Shown here piece after piece: positions 45,025 through 53,343 of a stretch of 64,000 nt of DNA. The notes under the pieces were generated by a model. It was not told the DNA's origin. It was given only the letters and a program-made list of their open reading frames with translations, and did no database searches. The stretch is from Rhodococcus jostii RHA1 (GTDB taxonomy: Bacteria; Actinomycetota; Actinomycetes; Mycobacteriales; Mycobacteriaceae): contig NC_008269.1 in NCBI RefSeq assembly GCF_000014565.1, positions 930,001 to 994,000 on the forward strand. Reading direction: 5' to 3'. The position numbers were made by a program, and so were the translations under genes. Each line of letters opens with the position of its first letter. Position 1 is the first letter of the stretch.

Positions 45025-45364
45025 CGCACAACCCATCCACGTCGTCGATCGAGGCCGCCATCGAGCGCGAGCGCTCGACGATCATCGGGTCCATCTTTGC
45101 CCACCATCGGGCCGGACCGGGGTCGTGGCGACCTTTGACTGCGGCCTTCCACCATTCGGCTTGACCATGCACCGTCCAGGTCGCGGTGACTGTGTTCGTC
45201 TCGTCCTCGAACCAGATCGGTGGGCTGATGAGCATCCGATCGAACGCCATGCCCCTGTCGCGCGCCACTGGCGAATATTCGTGGGTGTAGGCATCGACGA
45301 ACGCTTTCGCGCATCCGGGTTTCAATACCACTTGGTCCACCACATAGATCAGCTGGCCGGTCAT
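45017..45364 (-). CDS. Small dimeric alpha/beta-barrel protein (NIPSNAP/ABM-like)
   Basis: A 115-residue protein: LIYVVDQVVLKPGCAKAFVD at the start and RDRGMAFDRMLISPPIW then ATWTVHGQAEWWKAAVKGR later, a pattern of antibiotic-biosynthesis-monooxygenase and NIPSNAP-like folds. Its stop lies within the start of the next gene, which has a similar fold, so the pair may form a heteromer. Divergent from the PadR gene, which may control it. Confidence 0.65.
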   Translation of the reverse strand: MTGQLIYVVDQVVLKPGCAKAFVDAYTHEYSPVARDRGMAFDRMLISPPIWFEDETNTVTATWTVHGQAEWWKAAVKGRHDPGPARWWAKMDPMIVERSRSMAASIDDVDGLCDV

Positions 45365-45518
45365 TGCTGCAGGCTAACACCGGTGAAAGGCACAACAATC
45401 TACATCGTCCCGGTGGCCGGGAGATGACCGGGCGGGGGCCTCTACGGTACGAGAAGGGTCCCGCCTGAGCGCTCCATTCCTGGCGCATCCATCGGCGAAT
45501 CATTGTTAAGCTCGTCCG

Positions 45519-46205
45519 ATGCCGACACCAGTCCGCCGTAGTCACCCCGACCTTCCGGCAACCAGCTGGGCGGTTCTCGGCATGCTCTCGTTCGGTGAGG
45601 AATTGACCGGAAACGACCTCAAGAAGTGGGCCGACTGGAGCATCGGCTTCTTCTACTGGAGTCCGTCGGTGAGTCAGGTCTATGCGGAACTGAAGAAACT
45701 CGAAAACCTCGCTCTGGTCCGGTCCCGAACCGTGGCGGAGGTCGGTGCCCGAGGTCGGAGGGTGTATGCGATCACCCAGTCCGGGGCGACGGCACTGCGC
45801 GACTGGTCGCGCGACGCCCCTGTCGAAATGCCGGTCCTCAAGCACGGCGTGATGCTCCGGTTGTGGATGGGACACCTCCTCGAACCCGAGCGCCTGAAGT
45901 CGATCGTGCGCGAGCACATCGCCAATCTCGAAGCCAACGCACGTGATGCGGGCCGTCACGCCGAGCACTCGAATGACGAGCCGGCCTGGGCGTTTTCGCG
46001 GATGAGCCTGCGATGGGCCGACCGGCACCTGCGTGCGGAGATCGAGCTTGCCGAGCAGCTGCTCGAAGACATCGACGAAGCAGCACAATGGTTTCGCGAC
46101 GAGACGGATGTCGATGACAATGGGGTGCCCCGGCCACGACATCCCGGGCGATGGCGTTACGCGGAGGATGCGGGCGACCCCTCGGGTGATCAGCACTCCC
46201 GATAG
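45519..46205 (+). CDS. PadR-family transcriptional regulator
   Basis: A 228-residue regulator. The N-terminal winged helix reads SWAVLGMLSFGEELTGNDLK, FFYWSPSVSQVYAELKKLE and GARGRRVYAITQSGATAL; the C-terminal VirR-like helical part (residues 110-200) mediates dimers. It is divergent from the two barrel proteins and 72 bp upstream of the hsaGFE-like run. Two 17-base direct repeats lie across its stop codon in front of that run. Likely a repressor responding to an aromatic or ring-cleavage intermediate. Confidence 0.88.
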   Translation: MPTPVRRSHPDLPATSWAVLGMLSFGEELTGNDLKKWADWSIGFFYWSPSVSQVYAELKKLENLALVRSRTVAEVGARGRRVYAITQSGATALRDWSRDAPVEMPVLKHGVMLRLWMGHLLEPERLKSIVREHIANLEANARDAGRHAEHSNDEPAWAFSRMSLRWADRHLRAEIELAEQLLEDIDEAAQWFRDETDVDDNGVPRPRHPGRWRYAEDAGDPSGDQHSR

Positions 46206-46236
46206 ATGGGAACTCTCAGCTCCCGATAGATGGGAA
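46196..46236. promoter_or_regulatory. Tandem 17-base direct repeat upstream of hsaG
   Basis: CTCCCGATAGATGGGAA occurs at 46196-46212 and again at 46220-46236, 24 bp apart. Each copy has TCCC and GGGA as outer inverted arms, so each may be one dimer site. It covers the PadR stop codon and ends 42 bp before the acetaldehyde dehydrogenase start. Confidence 0.65.
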
Positions 46237-46277
46237 GTCTTATCGGCCCGCGATGTACGTGGTGTCAGGCTTTCACC

Positions 46278-47177
46278 ATGGAACCCATCAATGCCGCGAT
46301 TGTCGGACCGGGCAACATCGGTACCGACCTATTGGCAAAACTCGAAAGAGTCGATTCGATTGCCGTCCAATATGTCGTCGGGGTCGTGGAGTCCGACGGA
46401 CTCGAGCGGGCACGAGCCAAGGGAATCTCTGCCTCGGCGGGAGGCGTGGATTGGCTGCTCGAGCAGGATCCGCTCCCGGAGATCGTGTTCGAGGCGACCT
46501 CGGCAAAAGCCCACCAACTCAACGCGCCCCGATACCACGAACTCAACATCCAGGCCGTCGACCTGACTCCAGCGCATATCGGACCGATGGTGTGTCCACC
46601 GGTGAACCTCACCCATCACATCGACGCCCCCAACGTCTCGATGATTACGTGCGGCGGCCAGGCCACCATCCCGATGGTGCACGCCGTGTCCCGCGTGTCG
46701 GCGGTGCCCTACGCCGAGATCGTGGCCTCGGTGGCCTCACGCGGTGCCGGTCCCGGCACCCGAGCCAATATCGACGAATTCACCCAAACCACGGGTCAGG
46801 CGGTGTCCGAGGTAGGTGGTGCAGCCCGAGGACGCGCGATCATCATCCTCAATCCGATGGAACCGCCCATGATCATGCGGGACACCGTCTACTGCATGAT
46901 CGACGCCGATGCCGACCGGGATGCGATCAGCGAATCTGTGCATCGGATGGTCACCGAGGTGCAGGCGTACGTGCCCGGGTACAGGCTGCGGGCCGATCCC
47001 CAGTTCGACGACCCGAAGGACGGCTGGGACGGACATGGCCGGGTGGCCATCTTCCTGGAGGTCGAAGGCAACGGCGACTACCTGCCCAAGTACGCCGGAA
47101 ATTTGGACATCATGACAGCAGCGGCAGCGCGCGTCGGCGATTCGATCGCCCGCAATCGGATGGGAGTGCCAGCATGA
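46278..47177 (+). CDS. hsaG: Acylating acetaldehyde/propanal dehydrogenase (HsaG/BphJ type)
   Basis: A 299-residue enzyme. NAD site [18 protein letters not shown] at residue 6 and the catalytic Cys125 in [16 protein letters not shown]; the [14 protein letters not shown] segment near 165 is family-typical. It oxidises the aldehyde released by the partner aldolase to its acyl-CoA with NAD and CoA, the aldehyde being channelled in the HsaF-HsaG complex. Start at ATG 46278 ([10 protein letters not shown]). The stop overlaps the aldolase ATG by 4 bp. Confidence 0.95.
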   Translation: MEPINAAIVGPGNIGTDLLAKLERVDSIAVQYVVGVVESDGLERARAKGISASAGGVDWLLEQDPLPEIVFEATSAKAHQLNAPRYHELNIQAVDLTPAHIGPMVCPPVNLTHHIDAPNVSMITCGGQATIPMVHAVSRVSAVPYAEIVASVASRGAGPGTRANIDEFTQTTGQAVSEVGGAARGRAIIILNPMEPPMIMRDTVYCMIDADADRDAISESVHRMVTEVQAYVPGYRLRADPQFDDPKDGWDGHGRVAIFLEVEGNGDYLPKYAGNLDIMTAAAARVGDSIARNRMGVPA

Positions 47178-48238
47178 CAAGGCCTGAATTGCGAGACGAC
47201 GTCCGGATCGTCGACACAACACTGCGCGACGGCAGTCACGCGCAGTCGCATCAGTTCACCGAATCCCAGGTTCGTGACACCGTGCGGGCACTCGATGGTG
47301 CCGGTGTGGAGGTCATCGAGGTGACCCACGGGGACGGCCTCGGCGGGTCTACCTTCAACTATGGCTTCTCCCGCATCAGTGACCTCGAACTGGTGCAGGT
47401 TGCGGCCGACACCGCCGAGCAGGCGAAGATCGCCGTCTTGCTCGTCCCGGGCATTGGAACAGCAGACGATCTGCGCAAGGCGGCCGACCGCGGGGCCGAG
47501 GTCGTGCGCATAGCGACGCACTGCACCGAAGCCGATGTCTCGCTGCAACATTTCGAGATCGCGCGCGATCTCGGCATGCAGACCTGCGGTTTCCTGATGA
47601 TGGCACACCGAACCACGCCGGAGGAACTCGCCAGGCAGGCACGGCTGATGGTCGACGCCGGATGCCAGGTGCCCTATGTCACCGACTCGGCCGGCGCCCT
47701 TTTGATGCACGAGGCCAAGGATCGCTTCGACGCGTTGATCACAGAGGTGGGCGACGACGCCTGGGTCGGTTACCACGGCCACCAGAACATGAGTCTCGGA
47801 GTAGCGAACTCGGTCATCGCGTACGAGGCGGGCGTTCGTTACATCGACGGCTCTTTGTGTGCATTGGGTGCCGGCGCGGGCAACAGCCCGACCGAACTCC
47901 TCGCAGCTATCTTCGACCGCATGAACATCGCGACAGGGCTCGACGTGATGGCGACATTGGATGCAGCCGAGACAGTGGTGCGGCCCTACCTCAACCGTTG
48001 GCCGAAAATCGATCGGAATGCGATCGTGCAGGGTTGGGTCGGCGTGTATTCCAGCTTCCTCTTGCATGCCGAGACCGCGGGCGCCCGGTATGGCGTTCCG
48101 GTGCACGAGATCTTGCGTCGCTGCGGCGAATTGGGATACGTCGGTGGTCAGGAGGACATGATCATCGATGTGGCGATCCAACTCGCCAAGGTCAGTGGCA
48201 CGGTATCCGAGCCGTCTGCTTCTCTGGTCGCGGGCTGA
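47174..48238 (+). CDS. hsaF: 4-hydroxy-2-oxovalerate aldolase (HsaF/BphI type)
   Basis: A 354-residue class II pyruvate aldolase of the DmpG group. [19 protein letters not shown] at residue 11 holds the metal Asp and the Arg; [14 protein letters not shown] near 197 gives the two metal His; [14 protein letters not shown] near 235 and the C-terminal DmpG communication domain are complete. It splits 4-hydroxy-2-oxoacids to pyruvate and an aldehyde. It starts inside the hsaG stop (ATGA). A longer in-frame opening that begins at 46253 is only antisense-like read-through in the wrong frame of hsaG. Confidence 0.95.
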   Translation: MTRPELRDDVRIVDTTLRDGSHAQSHQFTESQVRDTVRALDGAGVEVIEVTHGDGLGGSTFNYGFSRISDLELVQVAADTAEQAKIAVLLVPGIGTADDLRKAADRGAEVVRIATHCTEADVSLQHFEIARDLGMQTCGFLMMAHRTTPEELARQARLMVDAGCQVPYVTDSAGALLMHEAKDRFDALITEVGDDAWVGYHGHQNMSLGVANSVIAYEAGVRYIDGSLCALGAGAGNSPTELLAAIFDRMNIATGLDVMATLDAAETVVRPYLNRWPKIDRNAIVQGWVGVYSSFLLHAETAGARYGVPVHEILRRCGELGYVGGQEDMIIDVAIQLAKVSGTVSEPSASLVAG

Positions 48239-48546
48239 TCGCGTAAAGGAAGTCACCATGAGATCGCCGTCGCGTTCGATGCCGCACATGGAGTGAGGAC
48301 AGGAAATCCGCGAGCTGACCGCATGGACACGCGCCGTCGAGAACCAAGGTATTTGCCCGATCGTGTGCTACCGGCACCGATGCGCACAGTGATGTGCAGA
48401 TCGATCGACGTCCGAGAATGCTCCGGATGCACCCCGAGGAGATCGAACCGGTCGCGCATGTGCGGCGTCATCGGACCACCGACTCCGGGAGAACACAATC
48501 GATGACACATTGACCCAATATTCAGTATTGCAGAGGAAGTGAGCCG
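48239..48546. other. Gap between hsaF and hsaE
   Basis: About 308 bp, unusually wide for this pathway run. It begins with AAAGGAAGTCACC and an ATG that gives only a dozen codons before a stop. No known protein fragment or hairpin was recognised; it may be the site of an old deletion. Confidence 0.45.
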
Positions 48547-49353
48547 ATGATCGACGATCAGGCAAGGCAGGAAGCCGCAGAAATGCTCGCGAGCGCCGAA
48601 AACACGCGGCAGCCCATCGACCCCCTCGTCGCCCGGTATCCCGGCATCGACGTCGTGGATGCCTACGAGATCCAGCTATTGGGCATTCGCCGGCGTGTCG
48701 GGAGAGGTGCACGTATCGTCGGGCACAAGGTCGGACTGTCGTCAAAAGTAATGCAGGACATGATGAACGTGGATGAGCCGGACTACGGGCACCTGCTTGA
48801 CGATATGATGCTCACCGAGTCGGTTCCGATCGCGGTGCGCGCGTACTGCGCTCCGCGAGTCGAGGTCGAGGTAGGGTTCATCCTGGGTGCCGATCTGCCG
48901 GGGAGCGGCTGCGTCGAGGACGACGTCATCCGTGCGACGACTGCGATCGTTCCAAGCATCGAGTTGATCGACAGCCGCATCGCGAACTGGCAGATCAAGA
49001 TCGAGGACACGATCGCCGACAATGCGTCGTCCGCGGGCGTGGTCCTCGGACGGAACCGCCTCGATCCGAGCAGTGTCGACCTGACCGACGTCGGGGTGGA
49101 GGTCCACGTGGCCGATGCCACCGACCCAACCCCGCGATTTCTGGCGAAGGGACGGTCGGATGCGGTACTGGGTAACCCCGCGACCTCGGTCGCCTGGTTG
49201 GCGAACAAGGTCTCCGCCTTCGGTGTCTCACTGCGTGCCGGGGATCTTGTGCTTCCGGGATCGTTGACGCGCGCACTGGAAGTCCATCCCGGGGACACCT
49301 TCACCGCGTCATTCGGCGGGGGACTCGGTATGGTCACCGCCACGTTCATCTGA
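48547..49353 (+). CDS. hsaE: 2-hydroxypenta-2,4-dienoate hydratase (HsaE/BphH type)
   Basis: A 268-residue FAH-fold hydratase. IVGHKVGLSSKVMQDMMNVD near residue 57, VEVEVGFILGADLPG near 103 with metal-binding Glu residues, and LRAGDLVLPGSLTRALEV near 235 are the MhpD/BphH pattern. It adds water to 2-hydroxyhexa- or penta-dienoate to give the 4-hydroxy-2-oxoacid for the aldolase. AGAGGAAG lies before the ATG at 48547. Gene order here is hsaG-hsaF-hsaE instead of the common hsaE-hsaG-hsaF. Confidence 0.93.
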   Translation: MIDDQARQEAAEMLASAENTRQPIDPLVARYPGIDVVDAYEIQLLGIRRRVGRGARIVGHKVGLSSKVMQDMMNVDEPDYGHLLDDMMLTESVPIAVRAYCAPRVEVEVGFILGADLPGSGCVEDDVIRATTAIVPSIELIDSRIANWQIKIEDTIADNASSAGVVLGRNRLDPSSVDLTDVGVEVHVADATDPTPRFLAKGRSDAVLGNPATSVAWLANKVSAFGVSLRAGDLVLPGSLTRALEVHPGDTFTASFGGGLGMVTATFI

Positions 49354-49409
49354 TCCGGTTCGTTCGATTCCCCGTGCGGATAAATCGCGAGGGCTGCCGC
49401 GCGGGGGAG

Positions 49410-49640
49410 CGTCCCTACGGTTTCCGTCAAGCAGCGGCGGTAGCTGGGGGTTTGGTAGTGAGTCTTGCTTTCGCACATGACGTAAGGGACGTCGCATCGG
49501 CGTCGGGCGAGGCAGACCAGTGCGGCGCCCAGGCTTCATTCCCTCAGCGCGTTGCGGTCGTAGTAGCCGCGACTGGTCGGGACGCCCAGGGATGCGAACG
49601 CGGACAGGAACAGGGCTCGTCTGAGATTGCGATTGCCTGT
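49410..49640 (-). pseudogene. C-terminal fragment of an IS110/IS116-family transposase
   Basis: The minus strand reads RNLRRALFLSAFASLGVP, TSRGYYDRNALRE and, after a stop, AALVCLARRRCDVPYVM then THYQTPSY, the characteristic end of IS110/IS116 transposases. The N-terminal DEDD domain is absent. It differs from the IS110 copy at 6967-8168. Confidence 0.65.
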
Positions 49641-49764
49641 TCGGGCTATCGAACCCGGCGACCGTGGCCCCGCGGAACGGAACCGTAAACACGGTAGCGG
49701 GCATGGACAGGGGTGGGCTCGGCCGCCGGCGTTCGATGGATCCGGCCCGGAGGAACGTGTGAGT

Positions 49765-50529
49765 TCAGGCGGGTGTGCGTACCGACTCGCTCATCGCGCT
49801 GATCACGCGCATCGAGCCGCCGCGTTGAATCGCTGGTTCCACCTGCTTGGCGAGGCCTCGCCAGACGGCGACGGCGGTCATCCGAACTTCTCCGCCGAGG
49901 CGGTGGTCGAACGACATCTGTCCGACCGGCCCGCACAGTGACACTGCTGCCACCGTCGAACCCATCGGGCCGACGGGTACCGCGATGCAACCGATACCCG
50001 CGACGGATTCTTCGCGTTCGAATGCGATGCCCTGATCTCTGATGATTTCGTACTCCGCACCCTGCTGACCATTGAAGGCCAGCAACGCCTTACCGATCGC
50101 AGTCCGGGTCGCTGGTCGACGTGCTCCCACCCGGGTCGGGACCATTCCGCCGAACTTGCCGCCGAACTTCTGGCGGTAGACGATGTCGGGCCCGTCCAGG
50201 ACTGCGAGGTGTACGACGAAACCGGTCACACGGTGAAGGTGCATGAGATGGGGGAACGCCACCGTGTGCAAATGATCGTAATGGATCGCCAGCGAGCCCA
50301 ACTCCACCAGGCGCAATCCGAGGGTGTAGTGACGTTCTTCTCGTTGAAGCCAGCGCAGCTGGACCAGATGGTCGAGCATTCGGTGAGCGGACGAGCGGGG
50401 CAGACCGGTCCGGCGGACGATCTGGGCGAGCGTGAGGCGTCCGGGGCCGTCGAAACTGTCGAGGATGAGTGAGACCCGATCCAAGAATGCGGTGGGCGCC
50501 GATCGGTCGATCTCTGATTGCGTGGTCAT
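49765..50529 (-). CDS. IclR-family transcriptional regulator
   Basis: A 254-residue regulator from ATG 50527-50529 (MTTQSEIDRS), with GGAGG just upstream. Winged helix: LTLAQIVRRTGLPRSSAHRM near residue 35 and RWLQREERHYTLGLRLVELG. The C-terminal effector domain has VPTRVGARRPATRTAIGKAL and SVAGIGCIAVPVGPMG. It is divergent from the KstD-like gene, which it likely controls. It resembles the IclR protein at 63048-63848 in layout, suggesting duplicated regulators flanking the side-chain/KstD block. Confidence 0.9.
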   Translation of the reverse strand: MTTQSEIDRSAPTAFLDRVSLILDSFDGPGRLTLAQIVRRTGLPRSSAHRMLDHLVQLRWLQREERHYTLGLRLVELGSLAIHYDHLHTVAFPHLMHLHRVTGFVVHLAVLDGPDIVYRQKFGGKFGGMVPTRVGARRPATRTAIGKALLAFNGQQGAEYEIIRDQGIAFEREESVAGIGCIAVPVGPMGSTVAAVSLCGPVGQMSFDHRLGGEVRMTAVAVWRGLAKQVEPAIQRGGSMRVISAMSESVRTPA

Positions 50530-51141
50530 CACGCCTCCTCGACATGTGGATCGCAATACTTCGCTGGACGTCGCTATTTCTGTTAGGAATAGTGTCACAA
50601 GGCGCCTGATTTGTGAAGCGAGTCACTCAAATGTCGAGCTGGGGTGGGGCCTCAATTCGTGGGGCGAGAGGGGATGTGCAAGGCAGACCACTGGGCGTGA
50701 GGCCGCGTTCTACTCGGCGGAACAACTGCACTTACCCGTCGCTGCCACGGGCGACACCTGGCCCCTGAACCTGCCCCCGCGAAGGAAGACTCACATGGAG
50801 CATCAACGTCGAGGACTGCGATGCGGTCGTCATCGGCGGTGGCATCGGCGGTATGTGCGCCATGCGCGGCAGGTAGTGCGAATGGGAACCGCGTGGCGCA
50901 GAGCGGCGTGCCGGTGACCCCCATCGCTCCGGGGGCTCTTCCTTGGCCGCTTGACGTATCCCTCGATGTCGATGACCGAGCTTGCCAGGGCGAAGATTTA
51001 AACGATGGTGGAGGAGGCGACCAATCGAACCCTCCGCGTTCGAGTTGCCCGAGAAGACTCCCGCTGAACGGAAGCATGCGAGGAACCGGCGATTCTTGGG
51101 ACGTAGGTTACTGGCAGTCGTCGAACCTATTGGAGTCGAGA
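50530..51141. other. Divergent region with a flavoprotein N-terminal scrap
   Basis: About 610 bp. Near 50794-50875 one plus frame reads NVEDCDAVVIGGGIGGMCAM and then stops, with AGDPHRSGGSSLAA following in the same frame after stops: a decayed FAD-binding start of a second ketosteroid-dehydrogenase or fumarate-reductase-like gene. TAGTGT at about 50590 could be a -10 box. The rest has no recognised feature. Confidence 0.5.
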
Positions 51142-52878
51142 ATGGCAAAGAAGGAACTACCAGGCGTTGTGCCGGCGCATGATCTGACAGTCGACCTGTT
51201 GGTGATCGGTTCGGGGACGGGGATGGCTGCCGCCCTGGCTGCACACGAGCAGGGGTTGTCTGTGCTCATCGCCGAGAAGACCTCGTACGTCGGCGGGTCG
51301 ACCGCACGGTCGGGTGGAGCTTTCTGGGTACCCGGGAGTTCGATACTCACCGAATTCGGTGGCCGGCGTAGCGACCCATTACCAGCCGCGCGCGACTACA
51401 TCGGAGCGGTCGTCGGTGACTCGGCTCCGGCCGAACGCGGCCGCGCCTTCGTTGACAACGGCGCCGCCACCGTGGAAATGCTGCGGCGGACTACACCGAT
51501 GAAGTTCTTGTGGGCAAAGGGGTATTCGGACTACCACCCGGAGAAAATCGGGGGTCGGGCCGAGGGTCGCACATGCGAGTGCCGGCCGTTGGACGCGTCG
51601 GTACTAGGAGCCGACCGGGGACGTCTGAGGCCCGGCGTGATGAAAGCTTCGATTCCAATTCCGGTCACCGGTGCCGATTACAAGTGGATGAACCTTCTGG
51701 CGCGCAAGCCGCTGAAGGCGCTGCCCAGAATCTTCCGGCGGGTGCTTCAAGGAATCGGGGGTATGGCGATCGGTCGTGAGTACCTGGCCGGTGGTCAAGC
51801 ACTGGCAGCGGGCATGTACGCGGGAGTTCTGGAGGCGGGCATTCCGGTATGGACCGAGACCAGTCTGGTCCGGCTCATCGAGGACGGCGACGGCCGGGTC
51901 ACCGGTGCGGTCCTGCGCCAGCACGAACGCGAGGTTGAGGTGACGGCCAAGCGGGGCGTTGTCCTCGCAGCCGGCGGCTTCGACCACAACATGGAGTGGC
52001 GGCGGAAATATCAGTCGGAACGTCTGATGGAGCACGCCAGTCTGGGCAGCGAGGGCGATACCGGCGACGCCATCGCGATCGCCCAGAACCTGGGAGCAGG
52101 CCTGGCGTCGATGCATGAGGCGTGGTGGTTCCCCGCGTTTGCGCCCCTGCCCGGCCAGCCTCCGATGGTCATGCTCGCCGAGCGGTCGATGCCAGGCTCG
52201 TTCATCATCGATCAAGACGGACGCCGATTCGTCAACGAGTCCATGGACTACATGTCGTTCGGTCAGGCCGTGCTCGCGCGGGAGAACGACGGTCGTCCGA
52301 TCGAAGAGATGTGGATCGTTTTCGACCAGCACTATCGAAACAGCTACATCCTCGCCGGGGCCGTGTTCCCACGGCAGCCGATACCTCAGGAGTGGTACGA
52401 CGCAGGAATCGCCCATCGTGCCACCAACCCTGACCAGCTGGCTCAGCTGATCGGTGTTCCGGCCGATACGTTCCGGCAGACGTTCGATCGCTTCAATGAA
52501 ATGGCCGCATCCGGTACGGACACCCAATTCGGCCGAGGCGAGAGTGCCTACGATCGCTACTACGGCGATCCGACTGTCCGCCCGAACCCGAATCTTCGGG
52601 CGCTGCAAAAAGATACGTTGTACGCGGTAAAGGTGGTGCTCAGTGATCTGGGAACCTGCGGAGGGGTGGTCGCGGACGAACACGCCCGCGTGGTCCGCGA
52701 GGACGGTAGCGTGATCGACAACCTGTACGCGATCGGGAACACGGCGGCCAACGCCTTCGGCAAATCCTATCCAGGTGCGGGAGCCACCATCGGCCAGGGG
52801 CTCGTATTCGGATTTATCGCGGCACGTCACGCCGCAGCCCAGAACCGAACGGTGAACGAACACGCACGGGGCGTGTGA
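51142..52878 (+). CDS. kstD: 3-ketosteroid-Delta1-dehydrogenase-like flavoprotein
   Basis: A 578-residue FAD enzyme, normal KstD length. The dinucleotide site is LLVIGSGTGMAAALAAHEQG at residue 19 and EKTSYVGGSTARSGGAFWVP near 52; GGQALAAGMYAGVLEAG, RGVVLAAGGFDHN near 275, FVNESMDY near 370 and the C-terminal FAD loop NTAANAFGKSYPGAG near 533 follow in order. KstDs remove hydrogens from C1-C2 of 3-ketosteroids, which with KshA opens ring B. ATG 51142 starts the family-like sequence; the frame is open further upstream but without match. It is the only intact copy among three such flavoprotein genes in the window. Assignment to steroid rather than a related cyclohexanone substrate is inference. 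Confidence 0.85.
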   Translation: MAKKELPGVVPAHDLTVDLLVIGSGTGMAAALAAHEQGLSVLIAEKTSYVGGSTARSGGAFWVPGSSILTEFGGRRSDPLPAARDYIGAVVGDSAPAERGRAFVDNGAATVEMLRRTTPMKFLWAKGYSDYHPEKIGGRAEGRTCECRPLDASVLGADRGRLRPGVMKASIPIPVTGADYKWMNLLARKPLKALPRIFRRVLQGIGGMAIGREYLAGGQALAAGMYAGVLEAGIPVWTETSLVRLIEDGDGRVTGAVLRQHEREVEVTAKRGVVLAAGGFDHNMEWRRKYQSERLMEHASLGSEGDTGDAIAIAQNLGAGLASMHEAWWFPAFAPLPGQPPMVMLAERSMPGSFIIDQDGRRFVNESMDYMSFGQAVLARENDGRPIEEMWIVFDQHYRNSYILAGAVFPRQPIPQEWYDAGIAHRATNPDQLAQLIGVPADTFRQTFDRFNEMAASGTDTQFGRGESAYDRYYGDPTVRPNPNLRALQKDTLYAVKVVLSDLGTCGGVVADEHARVVREDGSVIDNLYAIGNTAANAFGKSYPGAGATIGQGLVFGFIAARHAAAQNRTVNEHARGV

Positions 52879-53343
52879 GTCATCCACGGGCGATCGCTTT
52901 TTCGGCTCGATCAGTGGCGTCGTCCAAGGCTGGTGTTGGAAAGCTATCCGGACTTTTGACCTCGCCTCACTCGTAATACGCAGGCCACATGGCCGTTCCG
53001 TCGAACCGCGTCGAATGGCTGAGTTGGAGATGCGGACGGTTCACTGAACCTGCGTGGTCTAAGCCAGATTGAAAGTCCTGGAGAATTGATGAGCCCCGTC
53101 CATCCAGCGAAGTGGAGGTTCTCCGACGGGTGGCGGAATCATTGCCCGATCGCTGATTTCGGATTCAGGGTTACCCGGGCTGGAGATTGCTGCGGCACGT
53201 CGGACGACATGATCGTCGTCTCCTGGTCAGCGGGAGACCGCGTCGCGCAATGAGCGCAGTGAGATTGTGGCCATCACCTTTCCGATCCGACAGTAGCCCG
53301 GCTATCGTGCGAGACGCGAGCCACCAGAAAGAAGGAACAACGA
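52879..53343. other. Intergenic stretch between two flavoprotein genes
   Basis: About 465 bp without a recognised gene, hairpin or repeat. AGAAAGAAGGA at 53328-53338 is the ribosome site for the broken flavoprotein gene that follows. Confidence 0.45.

Noticed and set aside
46253..48238. A 661-codon plus-strand frame containing the aldolase
   Set aside because: Its first 307 codons overlap hsaG in another frame and are Arg/Pro/Gly-rich nonsense; the aldolase homology starts exactly at ATG 47174 in an ATGA overlap.
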